Shown here: piece after piece, positions 17,966 to 27,404 of the stretch | How positions within the stretch are numbered: the stretch's first letter is position 1 | Layout: each line of letters begins with the position of its first letter | From: G963665975 sp963665975 | Lineage (GTDB): Bacteria > Bacteroidota > Rhodothermia > Rhodothermales > Bin80 | Direction: 5' to 3' | Assembly: GCA_963665975.1 (NCBI GenBank) | Contig: OY762508.1 | Coordinates: 2,976,001 to 3,040,000, forward strand | DNA: 64,000 bases | Program-made: the position numbers and the translations under genes | The notes under the pieces: model-generated | What the model was told of the DNA's origin: nothing | The model's input: the letters and a program-made list of their open reading frames with translations, nothing else | The model's database searches: none

Positions 17966-18176
17966 GACTGGTCTACAAGGGTTAGTGCATATACTACTGA
18001 CGCTAGGTGTGATGTCGTTATGGCTATAATCATTGTAGCACAATGCTCGCTTCGAGTCGGCAGGAATTCGGCGAATGGTGCAGGTTTGCGATTGAATGGT
18101 AACACTGCCAAAGTGAATTGTAACCGGTTTTAACTTGGTATGCTCACGCCGTAATGCAGTACGGCCACCAGCCGGT

Positions 18177-19214
18177 TCAGCAATCCCGACGCGCCGCTTT
18201 CGCCTGGGTATACAGTTGCCCCAGGCTCGATTTTTCCAGAATTATGGCAAGGAGGCCAATAGTTACATAGAGGATCAATTGGCAGCCGTGCACGAAGACC
18301 GCATAGGTTACGGCCAGAGAGGGAGTTATTCCGTAGATCTCGACCAGGGACACGCGCGTGATGTAATGAAAAGAGCCTATGCCCCCAGGAAGGGGCAGTG
18401 CAACGCCAATGGCGCCGATAAACATGATAACCATTCCATCCAGGAAGGACAGATCATAAGGCCCCGTCATACCTAACATGATTAGTGGGATGTAGGCCAT
18501 AAGCACATAAAGCAGCCACATCACGACCGTTGTTGCCACAAGCATCAATCTGTGCGGCGACCGATGCGCCGTTGCGATCCCCTTGCGAAACGCAGCCCAT
18601 GCGGGCTGCCCATGCCGTTTCCAATAGCGCCGCAAGGAGGAATTCGGGTTCTTGAGCACGATTGCGGTGATGACGCCACCCAGCAACGCAAAGATTACGA
18701 CCAGGTACAGCGTCCAGCTGAGCGTGCCACCAAGTGGTGAAAGGAGCGTCACCAGAAAGTCGTTTGACCGGTCGATCAGAATGACAGATGTCAGCGCTAG
18801 GCCCACCAGGAGGGTAATGACATCCATGACGCGTTCGATGACCACCGTGCCCAACACCCCCGCAAACGAAAGCCGCTCTTTGGCGGACACATGCAGGGTG
18901 CGGACGACTTCGCCTATGCGCGGAAGGGCGTAGTTGACCATATAGCCTATCATCAGCGCTGAGAAGGCGGTGCGCAGCAAGGTGCGCTGCTCCGGGCTGT
19001 CGATCACGTCCAGCAGGAGTTGCCAGCGATACGCCCGCACAACATGACTCGCGAGTGTTACTGCGATCAGGGGTATGAACCACAGGTAGTTAACCTGCAG
19101 CATGGCGCGGCCAATATCGCCAAGATTTGCTCCGCGAAACGCTAGATAGACGAGAAGGCCTGCCAATAGGAGGGTTCCTGCACGGAGAGCAGCGCGGCGC
19201 ACACGCGAATTCAC
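18177..19214 (-). CDS. Flippase-like membrane protein (UPF0104 / LPG synthase TM-region family)
   Basis: A polytopic inner-membrane protein (345 aa, about eight hydrophobic segments) of the lysylphosphatidylglycerol synthase transmembrane-region family. Recognisable blocks are FRGANLGDIGRAM, SHVVRAYRWQLLL, the re-entrant NYALPRIGEVVRTLHVSAKE, and PLPGGIGSFHYITRVSLVEIYGI. The aminoacyl-transfer domain of MprF is absent, so a lipid or polyprenol transport role is the common suggestion for such proteins. Its substrate is unknown. Downstream of lolA on the same strand (33 bases), so both envelope genes may form one operon. Confidence 0.78.
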   Translation of the reverse strand: MNSRVRRAALRAGTLLLAGLLVYLAFRGANLGDIGRAMLQVNYLWFIPLIAVTLASHVVRAYRWQLLLDVIDSPEQRTLLRTAFSALMIGYMVNYALPRIGEVVRTLHVSAKERLSFAGVLGTVVIERVMDVITLLVGLALTSVILIDRSNDFLVTLLSPLGGTLSWTLYLVVIFALLGGVITAIVLKNPNSSLRRYWKRHGQPAWAAFRKGIATAHRSPHRLMLVATTVVMWLLYVLMAYIPLIMLGMTGPYDLSFLDGMVIMFIGAIGVALPLPGGIGSFHYITRVSLVEIYGITPSLAVTYAVFVHGCQLILYVTIGLLAIILEKSSLGQLYTQAKAARRDC

Positions 19215-19247
19215 GTTGGTAAACAGTTAGGTGACCGGGAGTGCGTG

Positions 19248-19895
19248 TCAGGACCGCAAGTCGATGATTTCTGCGTCTGACGGCGGGGTGAGTACGAACG
19301 TATCCCGTCCGATTTGTGGGTTAAGCTCAATGTTGTCCAGCGTGAGTCCCATATGCGTATCGTTCGTGTCAATGATGCGAACCCGCGTGATGACGGCATC
19401 CCGCGCACGCATCCATACGGTCAGGGCGCTGAAAAACGAGTCCGCGCTCTTTGGCTTGAGATCCAGCTGGTAATGTTGTTCTCCGTTCTGGATGGACCGT
19501 CCCACGCCAACGGCATCAAAACGCTCGCCCATGTTCAGGAGGAACGTGCTCGGCATGAGTATGGCAAGGTCTTCTTCGATGTCGCTGATGAGGACCTGAT
19601 TTTCGTCTATCCGGTAAACGTAGGTGCTCTCGCCATCCACCAACAGTACGGTGTGGTCCGTATCAATCCGGTATCGATCTCCATGCACGATCATGCGCCC
19701 GGAATAAACCTGATCATCATCCCAGAATGTCGAAGACATCACATGCGTAAACGAAGCTTGCAACCCGTCTACTGCGGCATACCGGTCCTGGAGTTGCGCA
19801 AAGACTGCTTCTGCATCCTGGGCCTGCAAATGCAGGGCCGGATAGAATAGCGCAATCAGACTTACCGCCGTAAGGCGGAAACTATCAACGGACAT
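19248..19895 (-). CDS. lolA: Outer-membrane lipoprotein carrier LolA
   Basis: Periplasmic chaperone that ferries lipoproteins from LolCDE to the outer membrane. ATG 19895 gives a signal peptide (RLTAVSLIALFYPALHLQAQ), then the LolA half-barrel: LQDRYAAVDGLQASFTHVM, YSGRMIVHGDRYRIDT, and the C-terminal VRIIDTNDTHMGLTLDNIELNP typical of Bacteroidota LolA. Further in-frame starts upstream (to 19997) would disrupt the signal. It precedes the flippase-like gene and faces away from the SLOG-type gene. Confidence 0.85.
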   Translation of the reverse strand: MSVDSFRLTAVSLIALFYPALHLQAQDAEAVFAQLQDRYAAVDGLQASFTHVMSSTFWDDDQVYSGRMIVHGDRYRIDTDHTVLLVDGESTYVYRIDENQVLISDIEEDLAILMPSTFLLNMGERFDAVGVGRSIQNGEQHYQLDLKPKSADSFFSALTVWMRARDAVITRVRIIDTNDTHMGLTLDNIELNPQIGRDTFVLTPPSDAEIIDLRS

Positions 19896-20020
19896 CGGCG
19901 CACATGGCGACATGACAATGGAAAACGGGCCTGTGGTACACGTGGGTGATTGCCTTGTTCGCCCGAGGGGTCGTGCTTCCTGCCTGCTCACGTGCAAGGT
20001 CTGGTGAACCTTGGGATCAG

Positions 20021-20491
20021 ATGGTACTGCATCGCATCATTACGGGTGGACAGACAGGCGTAGACCGCGCGGCGCTGGATACGGCAGCCGCGTTGGGGTA
20101 TGCCATTGGCGGTTGGTGTCCCAAGGGGAGGCGCACAGAAGACGGTCCCCTGAACATGCGGTATCCGCTACTGGAAACCCCGACGGAAGCCTACCTGCAA
20201 CGCACGCAATGGAATGTGCGCGACAGTGACGGGACACTCATTCTGGATGATGGTCGGCCGTCACACGGGACACGCGCAACAGAACTCGCTGCGGAACGGC
20301 TTGAACGGCCGTGTCTGGTCGTAGCAATCGCTGGCACCGATACGCTTGCCGCAGTACAGGAGTGGATGACCACGCATCGGATAGGCATCCTGAATGTGGC
20401 GGGGGCAAGGGAGAGCGAGGCCCCGGGCATCTACGACGCGGCCTGCCGATACCTGAATGCGCTCCTGGCAGTGCTTGCGACGACTCCCTAG
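20021..20491 (+). CDS. SLOG-superfamily protein, 'putative molybdenum carrier' type (YpsA-like)
   Basis: A 156-residue Rossmannoid protein starting at ATG 20021. HRIITGGQTGVDRAALDTA near the start and GGWCPKGRRTEDGPL after it are the signature of the family annotated as putative molybdenum carriers and grouped with YpsA and SLOG nucleotide-binding proteins. GTLILDDGRPSHGT supplies the next conserved strand and loop. No carrier activity has been shown for most members, so a nucleotide-ligand role is equally possible. The frame is open to 19946, but those residues do not resemble the family. Its last four bases overlap the end of the convergent aminotransferase gene. Confidence 0.8.
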   Translation: MVLHRIITGGQTGVDRAALDTAAALGYAIGGWCPKGRRTEDGPLNMRYPLLETPTEAYLQRTQWNVRDSDGTLILDDGRPSHGTRATELAAERLERPCLVVAIAGTDTLAAVQEWMTTHRIGILNVAGARESEAPGIYDAACRYLNALLAVLATTP

Positions 20492-21663
20492 GATGCTGCA
20501 GCGTGCAGCGCTTCCCGGAGGGCATCCACATCGGCAGCATCATTGTATACGTGCGGAGCAATGCGAATGGCGTCTCCACGCACCGATACGGATATGACTC
20601 GCCGGGCAAGTTCTCCGCGAAGGCGATCCATGGGCACATGTGGAGGTGCGCGCAGGCCAAACAGGTGCGCGCTACGCAGCGATTCCTCCTCTACCCGGTA
20701 GCCAAGCGCAATGGCTTCCCGCAACAAATCCCGTGTGAGTGCCGCGCAATACGTCTGGATGGCATCCGGGCCCCAGCCGAGCACCTGCTTCAGAGCTGCA
20801 ATCATCATGGGAACCAGAACAAAGTTGCTCCGCTCCCCCACGTCATACCGTATGGCCCCGGGTTGGTAGGCCTTCTGATACTGGACCAGTTCGCCAAATC
20901 TCTCACTGTGCAGCCGCCCGATCCAGTTTTCCTCTAGCGGTACTCCATCCGAAAAGCGGGGGCCCAGGTACATCGCGCCAATGCTGTACGGGCCGAGCAG
21001 CCACTTGTACGCCGCGCAAATGAGCGCGTCTACGCCAAGGCTCGAGGCGTCAAACGGCAGCGCGCCCACAGACTGCGTGCCGTCGACGACAAGTGCGGCC
21101 CCGCAATCCCGCGCTCTTTCGCCGATGGACTGCACGTCGAAACGGGTGCCATCTGTCCAGTGAACGGCGCTGATGGCGACAATAGCAGTGTCAGCGTCTA
21201 TCGCTTCCAGAATGCGTGTATTCCACTCGTGCCCCCTACCGGGGCCCAATGGGGGCGGAACCACACGCAATTCGGCCTGTGTGTCGCGAGAAAGCCTACG
21301 CCAGGAGTATATATTGCTTGGGAACTGTTCGTGTAATACGACAATGTTCTGGCTGCCGAGTACGGGAACGTTTCTGGCCACGGTGGCAATCCCGTAGGAG
21401 GCTGCAGGAATGAGGGCGACGTGCGTTGGCGATACGCCGACCAGGGTCGCAAACAGCTTGCGCAATTCAGCCGCTTCGTCAAAGAACATGGACGGCGTGA
21501 TGTCTTGCGGATTGCGCTTGCGGCGCAACCCTTTCAGGCCTGCTTCTTCCACGCTTCGCGCTAGCGGCGACATGTAGGCACAGTTGAGATAGTGCACGTC
21601 CTCGGAGAGCGAGAACTTGTTCTTCTGACAGGAAAGCAAGGGAGCCATCATGGGATCACGCAC
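20488..21663 (-). CDS. Class V aminotransferase-fold PLP enzyme
   Basis: A PLP enzyme of the cysteine desulfurase/kynureninase-like class V fold, 391 residues. N-terminal HYLNCAYMSPL, ISAVHWTDGTRFDV, VVDGTQSVGALPFD and the Schiff-base Lys in AAYKWLLGPYSIG are present, and the C-terminal RVISVSVRGDAIRIAPHVYN closes the active site. The CysX-type loop of a true IscS/SufS desulfurase is not evident. The substrate is unknown. ATGs at 21651 and 21648 are alternative starts. Confidence 0.82.
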   Translation of the reverse strand: MRDPMMAPLLSCQKNKFSLSEDVHYLNCAYMSPLARSVEEAGLKGLRRKRNPQDITPSMFFDEAAELRKLFATLVGVSPTHVALIPAASYGIATVARNVPVLGSQNIVVLHEQFPSNIYSWRRLSRDTQAELRVVPPPLGPGRGHEWNTRILEAIDADTAIVAISAVHWTDGTRFDVQSIGERARDCGAALVVDGTQSVGALPFDASSLGVDALICAAYKWLLGPYSIGAMYLGPRFSDGVPLEENWIGRLHSERFGELVQYQKAYQPGAIRYDVGERSNFVLVPMMIAALKQVLGWGPDAIQTYCAALTRDLLREAIALGYRVEEESLRSAHLFGLRAPPHVPMDRLRGELARRVISVSVRGDAIRIAPHVYNDAADVDALREALHAAAS

Positions 21664-21787
21664 GGGTTCAGGGTGGCAGTGACGGTTTCCAGTCGTTTCT
21701 TACCTTACGTGCTACAAGTGGTCTTAAGGGGCGTCCATGCTCTTGTCCTTCGCAGCGAAGTCAGCTAACCAATCCAGAAGGTATTTC

Positions 21788-24409
21788 ATGCGTCACGTTT
21801 GTTTTTCCCTCATCTTATTCCTTTCTGTTTCTGCGTGCAATATAGGTGCCACGACAGACAGTGAACCGCCAACGCTGTCACTTCCGGAAGGGTTCGAAGC
21901 CCAGGTGCTGTATCATCCGATGGCAGCCGACAGTAGTTCGTGGGTATCCCTGGCCATGGATCCAAAGGGCCGGCTCATCGCCTCCGATCAATATGGTGCG
22001 CTATACCGGATCAATCCTGCACCTGTAGGCGAGGATTCGGAGTCGACGACAGTGGAAAAGCTGGACATCGAAATCGGCCACGCCAACGGCATGCTGTGGG
22101 CATTCAATAGCTTATATGTTGTTGTTAACAGTGAAGAAGGAATGGGAGGGCATCCCAGCGGTCTGTACCGCATTGTGGATTCGAACGGCGATGACGAACT
22201 GGATTCAATTCGGACTCTAATCACATTCGAGGGCGCCGGAGAGCACGGGCCGCACTCGATAATCCCCGGCCCCGACGGAGCGTCACTGTATCTGGTCGCT
22301 GGCAACCATACGGAACTGCCAACGTCCTTCAAGGGGCCGGTGCCCCGCCGTTGGCAGGAGGATCAACTGATTCCTCCACTGCGCGATCCGCGCGGGCATG
22401 CCGCGGACAGGAAAGCTCCGGGTGGCTGGATAGCGCGTACGGACCCGATGGGCGAAAGCTGGGAGCTTGTAAGCGTAGGATTTCGCAACGCGTACGATAT
22501 CGCCTTCAATGACGCGGGTGATCTGTTCACGTTTGATTCGGACATGGAATGGGATTTGGGAATGCCGTGGTATCGACCGATTCGCGTCCTTCATGTGACA
22601 AGCGGGAGCGAATTCGGATGGCGTACGGGGTCTGGTAAGTTCCCGGCCTATTACCCCGATAATCTGCCAGGTGTTGTCGATGTCGGACAGGGCTCTCCGA
22701 CGGGTGTTGTGAGCGGGACAGGTGCAGCGTTCCCACGCCGCTACCAATCCGGTCTGTTCATCTTTGACTGGAGTTTCGGTACCATTTATTGGGTCAACCT
22801 GCTCTCGCGTGGCAGCACGTATGTTGGAGAAGTGGAGGAATTCCTGTCCGGCGTGCCGTTGCCGCTTACCGACGGATTGATCGGTCCGGATGGTGCACTG
22901 TACTTTGCAACCGGTGGGCGGCGGCTGGACTCCTACTTATACCGTGTTACCTACACGGGTTCGGAACCCGTGCAGACGGTGTCGCGTGATGCGCAGCCCG
23001 GCGTCCAGCATGCGCTCCGCCGGTCTCTGGAGGCATTCCACGACAAGCAGGATGCAGATGCCGTGCCCGCAGCGTGGCCTCATCTGGATCATGCAGACCG
23101 CTTCGTGCGATATGCGGCGCGCGTGGCCATTGAGCACCAGCCGGTGGGATCGTGGGCTGATCGCGCCCTTGGCGAGCGCGACCCCATTCGTAGGCTATAC
23201 GCGGTGATTGCGCTTGCGCGCTGCGGCGCGGAAGCGCACCGGGACAGGGCGTTTCGCGCGCTGCTTTCTATCGATGAAGCACGGCTTTCGCGGGAGCAGC
23301 AACTGGATCTCTTGCGGGCCTACGGGCTGGTCCTGATACGCCTCGGCCATCCGCAAGGAGCGCTGCGCGACGAGGTGGTCCGGTTCCTGGACGAGGGATA
23401 CCCCGGGCGCGATGAAGCCATGAACCGGGAGCGCGGCAATCTTTTGGCCAGTCTGGAGTCCCCAAGTGTCGTAGGCAAGATGCTCGCACAATTGGCCGCG
23501 TTCCGTGACGGCGGGGCGGAAAGCCTGCTGCTGCTAGCCGATTCCGTCGCACAGCGGAGCGACGACTACGGCGGGGTGATTACCGACATGCGGGCAAACG
23601 CACCGCAACCACAGGAAATCGATGTCGTCATGACACTGCGCCATGTAGAGAGCGGCTGGACGCTTGAGCAGCGCGAGCAGTACTTCCGGTGGTTCTATGA
23701 TGCGCTTCGCAAGAGCGGAGGCAGGAGCTATGTCGGATTCCTCGAAAACATGCGGGCCGACGCCCTGGAGAATGTGCCGGAGGTCGACCGGGAGGCTCTC
23801 GCCGACCTTACCGATGCCTATTCCGCACAGGCGCTGGATCTGGCGGATCTCCCGCAGCCCGAAGGACCGCCACGCCAGTGGAACCGGCAGGAAATCGGGA
23901 AGCTGATGGCGGACGAAATGAACAAGCCGCGCGATCTTGAGCGGGGCAAGACGATGTTCGCCGCCGCGCTGTGCCTGGCATGCCATCGCTTCGGTGAGGA
24001 GGGAGGATTAATCGGACCGGATCTGACCACGATTGGAACCCGGTTTTCGCGGCATGACATTCTGGAAGCGATCGACTCGCCCAGCGATGCAATATCTGAT
24101 CAGTATTCCGCAGAGCTAATCACGCTCACAGATGGCAAGACCTATATCGGACGCGTGGTCGGAGAAGAAGACGGGGTCGTGCTTGTGAACCAGAATCCGT
24201 ATGATCCGAATCAGCAGGTGGAGTTGCGCACGACCGATATTGAAGAGCGAGAGACATCCAGCGTATCGATTATGCCTCCGCGCCTCTTCAATCGCCTCAA
24301 TGAGGAAGAGGTGCTGGATTTGATGGCGTACCTGATATCGGGAGGCGATCCCGCACATCGCTGTTACACGGCCGATGAAGGCTGTGACGCCAAGGAGTCT
24401 GACGATTGA
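21788..24409 (+). CDS. Cytochrome c/beta-propeller lipoprotein (putative membrane-bound dehydrogenase)
   Basis: A lipoprotein of 873 residues starting at ATG 21788, with lipobox SVSAC. The N-terminal half is a sorbosone-dehydrogenase-like beta-propeller (LPEGFEAQVLYHP, GPHSIIPGPDGASLYLVAGNH, GFRNAYDIAFNDAGDLFTFDSDMEWD, DGLIGPDGALYFATGGR). A HEAT-like helical region follows at about 400-690. A C-terminal cytochrome c carries CLACH at 729-733 and ends in the 'heme-binding' tail (LTDGKTYIGRVVGEEDG). This architecture is common in PVC and Rhodothermota catabolic loci and is thought to oxidise sugars in the periplasm. It converges on a second cytochrome protein 46 bases away. Confidence 0.83.
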   Translation: MRHVCFSLILFLSVSACNIGATTDSEPPTLSLPEGFEAQVLYHPMAADSSSWVSLAMDPKGRLIASDQYGALYRINPAPVGEDSESTTVEKLDIEIGHANGMLWAFNSLYVVVNSEEGMGGHPSGLYRIVDSNGDDELDSIRTLITFEGAGEHGPHSIIPGPDGASLYLVAGNHTELPTSFKGPVPRRWQEDQLIPPLRDPRGHAADRKAPGGWIARTDPMGESWELVSVGFRNAYDIAFNDAGDLFTFDSDMEWDLGMPWYRPIRVLHVTSGSEFGWRTGSGKFPAYYPDNLPGVVDVGQGSPTGVVSGTGAAFPRRYQSGLFIFDWSFGTIYWVNLLSRGSTYVGEVEEFLSGVPLPLTDGLIGPDGALYFATGGRRLDSYLYRVTYTGSEPVQTVSRDAQPGVQHALRRSLEAFHDKQDADAVPAAWPHLDHADRFVRYAARVAIEHQPVGSWADRALGERDPIRRLYAVIALARCGAEAHRDRAFRALLSIDEARLSREQQLDLLRAYGLVLIRLGHPQGALRDEVVRFLDEGYPGRDEAMNRERGNLLASLESPSVVGKMLAQLAAFRDGGAESLLLLADSVAQRSDDYGGVITDMRANAPQPQEIDVVMTLRHVESGWTLEQREQYFRWFYDALRKSGGRSYVGFLENMRADALENVPEVDREALADLTDAYSAQALDLADLPQPEGPPRQWNRQEIGKLMADEMNKPRDLERGKTMFAAALCLACHRFGEEGGLIGPDLTTIGTRFSRHDILEAIDSPSDAISDQYSAELITLTDGKTYIGRVVGEEDGVVLVNQNPYDPNQQVELRTTDIEERETSSVSIMPPRLFNRLNEEEVLDLMAYLISGGDPAHRCYTADEGCDAKESDD

Positions 24410-24455
24410 CAAGCGAGGTGTATGGTGGGTCGCCGCACGCAGGTACAGTGAGCGG

Positions 24456-27164
24456 CTACGTGCCCGAGCCCGAGGCCTCCAGGGCATAGATCGTGTTCTG
24501 CACCACGCCCGCAAAGGGAGCGCCGTCCGCACTCTCCAGGCGATAGGAAATCTCCATAATCCAGGTAGGCATAATGTCCGGGAGCCCGATGGACACGGTC
24601 TTGCCATCGTCGGACAGCGCAATGCGATCGATGGCAAGTGTCTGCGTGTTATAGCGCTTCGAGCCGTACCGGCGCGTCCGTTTCAGGTCCCAGGTCTTGA
24701 TCGTGTACCGGTCCGGTGATTGGACTACGCTGGCCTGTAAGGCTTCGGAGAAGGTGAGTTGTATCCCCGAGTCCAGCACCTTCAGCGCAACAGGCAGGTG
24801 TAGTGGTGCTCCGGTATACCGAATCCGATACAGACCGCCGACCTGAAGCATCTGGTTTGTCGCCCAGGCGGACATGCCACCGGTGTATAATTGCCCGTCC
24901 GCAGGATTTATCCGTCCCCGCATGATCCCCGTGGGAAATTGCGGCACCGGGAGCTCAACGACTCCCGCCTGCCTCGTGTCGTCAACGTTTTGTGGCAATA
25001 CGACGAAAATCTTGCCGTAACCGTAAGAAAAGCTGAGCAGGTGGCCCCCAAGCGGTCCCCAGCGATTACTGTCGACCCACAATAGCTCTGCGGGTGACCG
25101 GTCGATCTTCTGGTCAATCCAAACCAGGGGATGAATCATGGCGTCATCCGACGAGTCAGCCGGAGCGCCGTATCCGAACATGTTGCCGTAAAAGCCGCCC
25201 TCTTGCACCCAATTGATTCGGTTCATCGGATTCCAGTGCCCCTCCTGATCGGTAACGATAAAGGAGCCGTCCGGGTTTAGCAGGACCCCATTGGCAGCCC
25301 GGAATCCGTTGGCGATTATCTTCGATTCGCTGCCGTCTGCACTGACCCGTATCAGAGTTCCATGCTGCGGAACAAGCGATGTGCGGGCATGCCGCGCACT
25401 CTTGGCATAGTAAAAGTTACCATCGTCGTCAGTCTGCAGGCCCATGGCGAATTCATGAAAGTGCTCAGTGACTTGGTGATCATTGTTGAAGCTCTCGTAG
25501 TAATCAGTTTCTCCGTCTCCATTCAAATCCCGCAGGACGGCAATCTGGTTGCGGCATCCAACGTAGATTTCCCCATTGCGCATTTTGATGCCGAGGGGCT
25601 GGAACAGCCCTGTCGCGATTCGATGCCACGTGATTGCGCCTTCCTCCCGGGTGATACCTTCGAGTCGCCAGACCTCGCCATCGATGGTGCTGACAACTGC
25701 TTCATTGCCATCTTCGAGAAAATCGATTCCTGTGGGCCGCATTCTGCTCTTCCACGGATTATCCACCGGTAGCGAGAAGACATCTACGGCATAGGCGCCG
25801 CCCTCTCCGCGAATGATCGGCGCAGTCAGCGTTTCCGGGTACCGACCGGGTCCTCCGGACGTGTATTTGCGCAGATCTTCAGCCATGTCGCCTGCGTCGG
25901 CATGCGCCTGCAGGCGATCCGGTTGCCCGGGAGACATCCATATTTTGATTCGGACCGGGTCCCCGGCAGGAATGGACAGTACGGTGAATCCGTCTGTTGC
26001 GCCGACATGCACGCCGTTGCCCTTTACCACTGCCGGGATACTATCTGGCGCGATGCGCATCGTAAGCGGCACGGAGCGCGCGGCAACGTTGAGTGTGCGG
26101 CTCAGCACGGCGGGATCACCCGCATCTTCCAGGTCGTAGGTCTCGAAGACGTCCGCGTCATCGACGGTGTACCGGATTATCATCCTGTCACCGTGGACAT
26201 ACAACCCCTTGTAATGCGCCCATTCCCTGGGAAGGGGGCCGAATGGTCTTCCGTCTACTGCAACGAATCGCGGGTCTGCAAAGCTGTTGGTCTCCGGGTT
26301 GGCCCACCCGGGCATGATAGGATTCTCGATCTGTACGGATCCGACCGTACGGGGATATACGTTATGCTGATCATCCAGTAGTATGTCTTCATAATCGATA
26401 AATCCCTCCCCGGTCCAGAAGCCTGTAAACCGGAGCAAGTCATGGTCAAAAATGACGAATGCATTGCCAGCGGCCACTCCTCCCGGCCCAGAATCCAGGC
26501 GCATGGCGATACCTTTGTAGGCGAAGTTGAGATGTCGGTAGTCTTCATTCGCCAGCGGGCTGGGCCCTCGAGAAATCTGTTTGGGAGGATCGTCAGCGTC
26601 TGCCAGTTCATAGGTGCGCATGAGGAACCGCCCATAGTCCATTTCTGCCCATGGCCGATGCGGCCGCGGCTCAGGGCCCAGACTGTCGCCCTCCGGCAGG
26701 GAGCGTATCCAACGCCTGGTGACCTCGAAATACTGATCCGGATTGTGCTCTCGGAGGAATTCCTCCCGGATGAACAGGATTACGTCGTACTTTTCCTGCG
26801 GCGTCAGCTGCACCTGTGGCGGCATGGTCCCGAAGCCGCGGGTGAGCGTCTGGTACAGGGCGTATGGATCGGAGCCGTTCTTGAACGGCTCCTTCCAGAA
26901 CTGCCGGGAGTTAGGAATGGACCCGGCCTGCTCCGGGTCACCGTGGCAACTGTAGCAGTTGTTCCGATACGTCACCATGCCTCGGTGGTAGAATTCTTCG
27001 CTCCAATCACCAATCAGTCGGGCATGGTCCAGCGTTCGTTCATAAGCAGGCAATGTGGAGTCCGAGACCAGATAGCTGGCCGGAAATGCGGGCATTTCCG
27101 GATGTTCGCACCCGACGATAGGAAGGCATGCGACTAGAAGTAGGATAGAGAACCTGTGAAACAT
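24456..27164 (-). CDS. Cytochrome c-DUF6797-type propeller lipoprotein
   Basis: A 902-residue lipoprotein (lipobox LPIVGC, Cys19). It begins with a cytochrome c domain (CYSCHG at 70-75; axial Met probably in GTMPP) and continues with a beta-sandwich resembling DUF6797 (about 140-440). It ends in a glucose/sorbosone-dehydrogenase-like propeller (MRPTGIDFLEDGNEAVVSTIDGEVWRL, FHEFAMGLQTDDDGNFYYAKSA, ANGVLLNPDGSFIVTDQEGHW). The domain order is the mirror of the neighbouring 21788 protein, which has its heme at the C-terminus. A role in periplasmic oxidation of a carbohydrate is inferred. The gene has its own upstream region, shared with the divergent acetamidase-type gene. Confidence 0.8.
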   Translation of the reverse strand: MFHRFSILLLVACLPIVGCEHPEMPAFPASYLVSDSTLPAYERTLDHARLIGDWSEEFYHRGMVTYRNNCYSCHGDPEQAGSIPNSRQFWKEPFKNGSDPYALYQTLTRGFGTMPPQVQLTPQEKYDVILFIREEFLREHNPDQYFEVTRRWIRSLPEGDSLGPEPRPHRPWAEMDYGRFLMRTYELADADDPPKQISRGPSPLANEDYRHLNFAYKGIAMRLDSGPGGVAAGNAFVIFDHDLLRFTGFWTGEGFIDYEDILLDDQHNVYPRTVGSVQIENPIMPGWANPETNSFADPRFVAVDGRPFGPLPREWAHYKGLYVHGDRMIIRYTVDDADVFETYDLEDAGDPAVLSRTLNVAARSVPLTMRIAPDSIPAVVKGNGVHVGATDGFTVLSIPAGDPVRIKIWMSPGQPDRLQAHADAGDMAEDLRKYTSGGPGRYPETLTAPIIRGEGGAYAVDVFSLPVDNPWKSRMRPTGIDFLEDGNEAVVSTIDGEVWRLEGITREEGAITWHRIATGLFQPLGIKMRNGEIYVGCRNQIAVLRDLNGDGETDYYESFNNDHQVTEHFHEFAMGLQTDDDGNFYYAKSARHARTSLVPQHGTLIRVSADGSESKIIANGFRAANGVLLNPDGSFIVTDQEGHWNPMNRINWVQEGGFYGNMFGYGAPADSSDDAMIHPLVWIDQKIDRSPAELLWVDSNRWGPLGGHLLSFSYGYGKIFVVLPQNVDDTRQAGVVELPVPQFPTGIMRGRINPADGQLYTGGMSAWATNQMLQVGGLYRIRYTGAPLHLPVALKVLDSGIQLTFSEALQASVVQSPDRYTIKTWDLKRTRRYGSKRYNTQTLAIDRIALSDDGKTVSIGLPDIMPTWIMEISYRLESADGAPFAGVVQNTIYALEASGSGT

Positions 27165-27404
27165 GGACGCACGGGAGGACTAGTTAGGCGTAGACATGCA
27201 AGAGGGTCTTCTGCAGAATATAATGGATGGAGGCGTTCACAACGTTTCGGGGTGAATGTGCGTCTCCGAGGGCGCAGAAAGTGGCGCCTCCATGGACGAG
27301 TGTCGGTGAAATAGCATGCAGGAACACGAGTGTTCGGGGCTTTTGTATTTTGTTTTCCACCTTGCATGCACCGGTGGATCCTGCCCATAACCCAGCGAAT
27401 CACA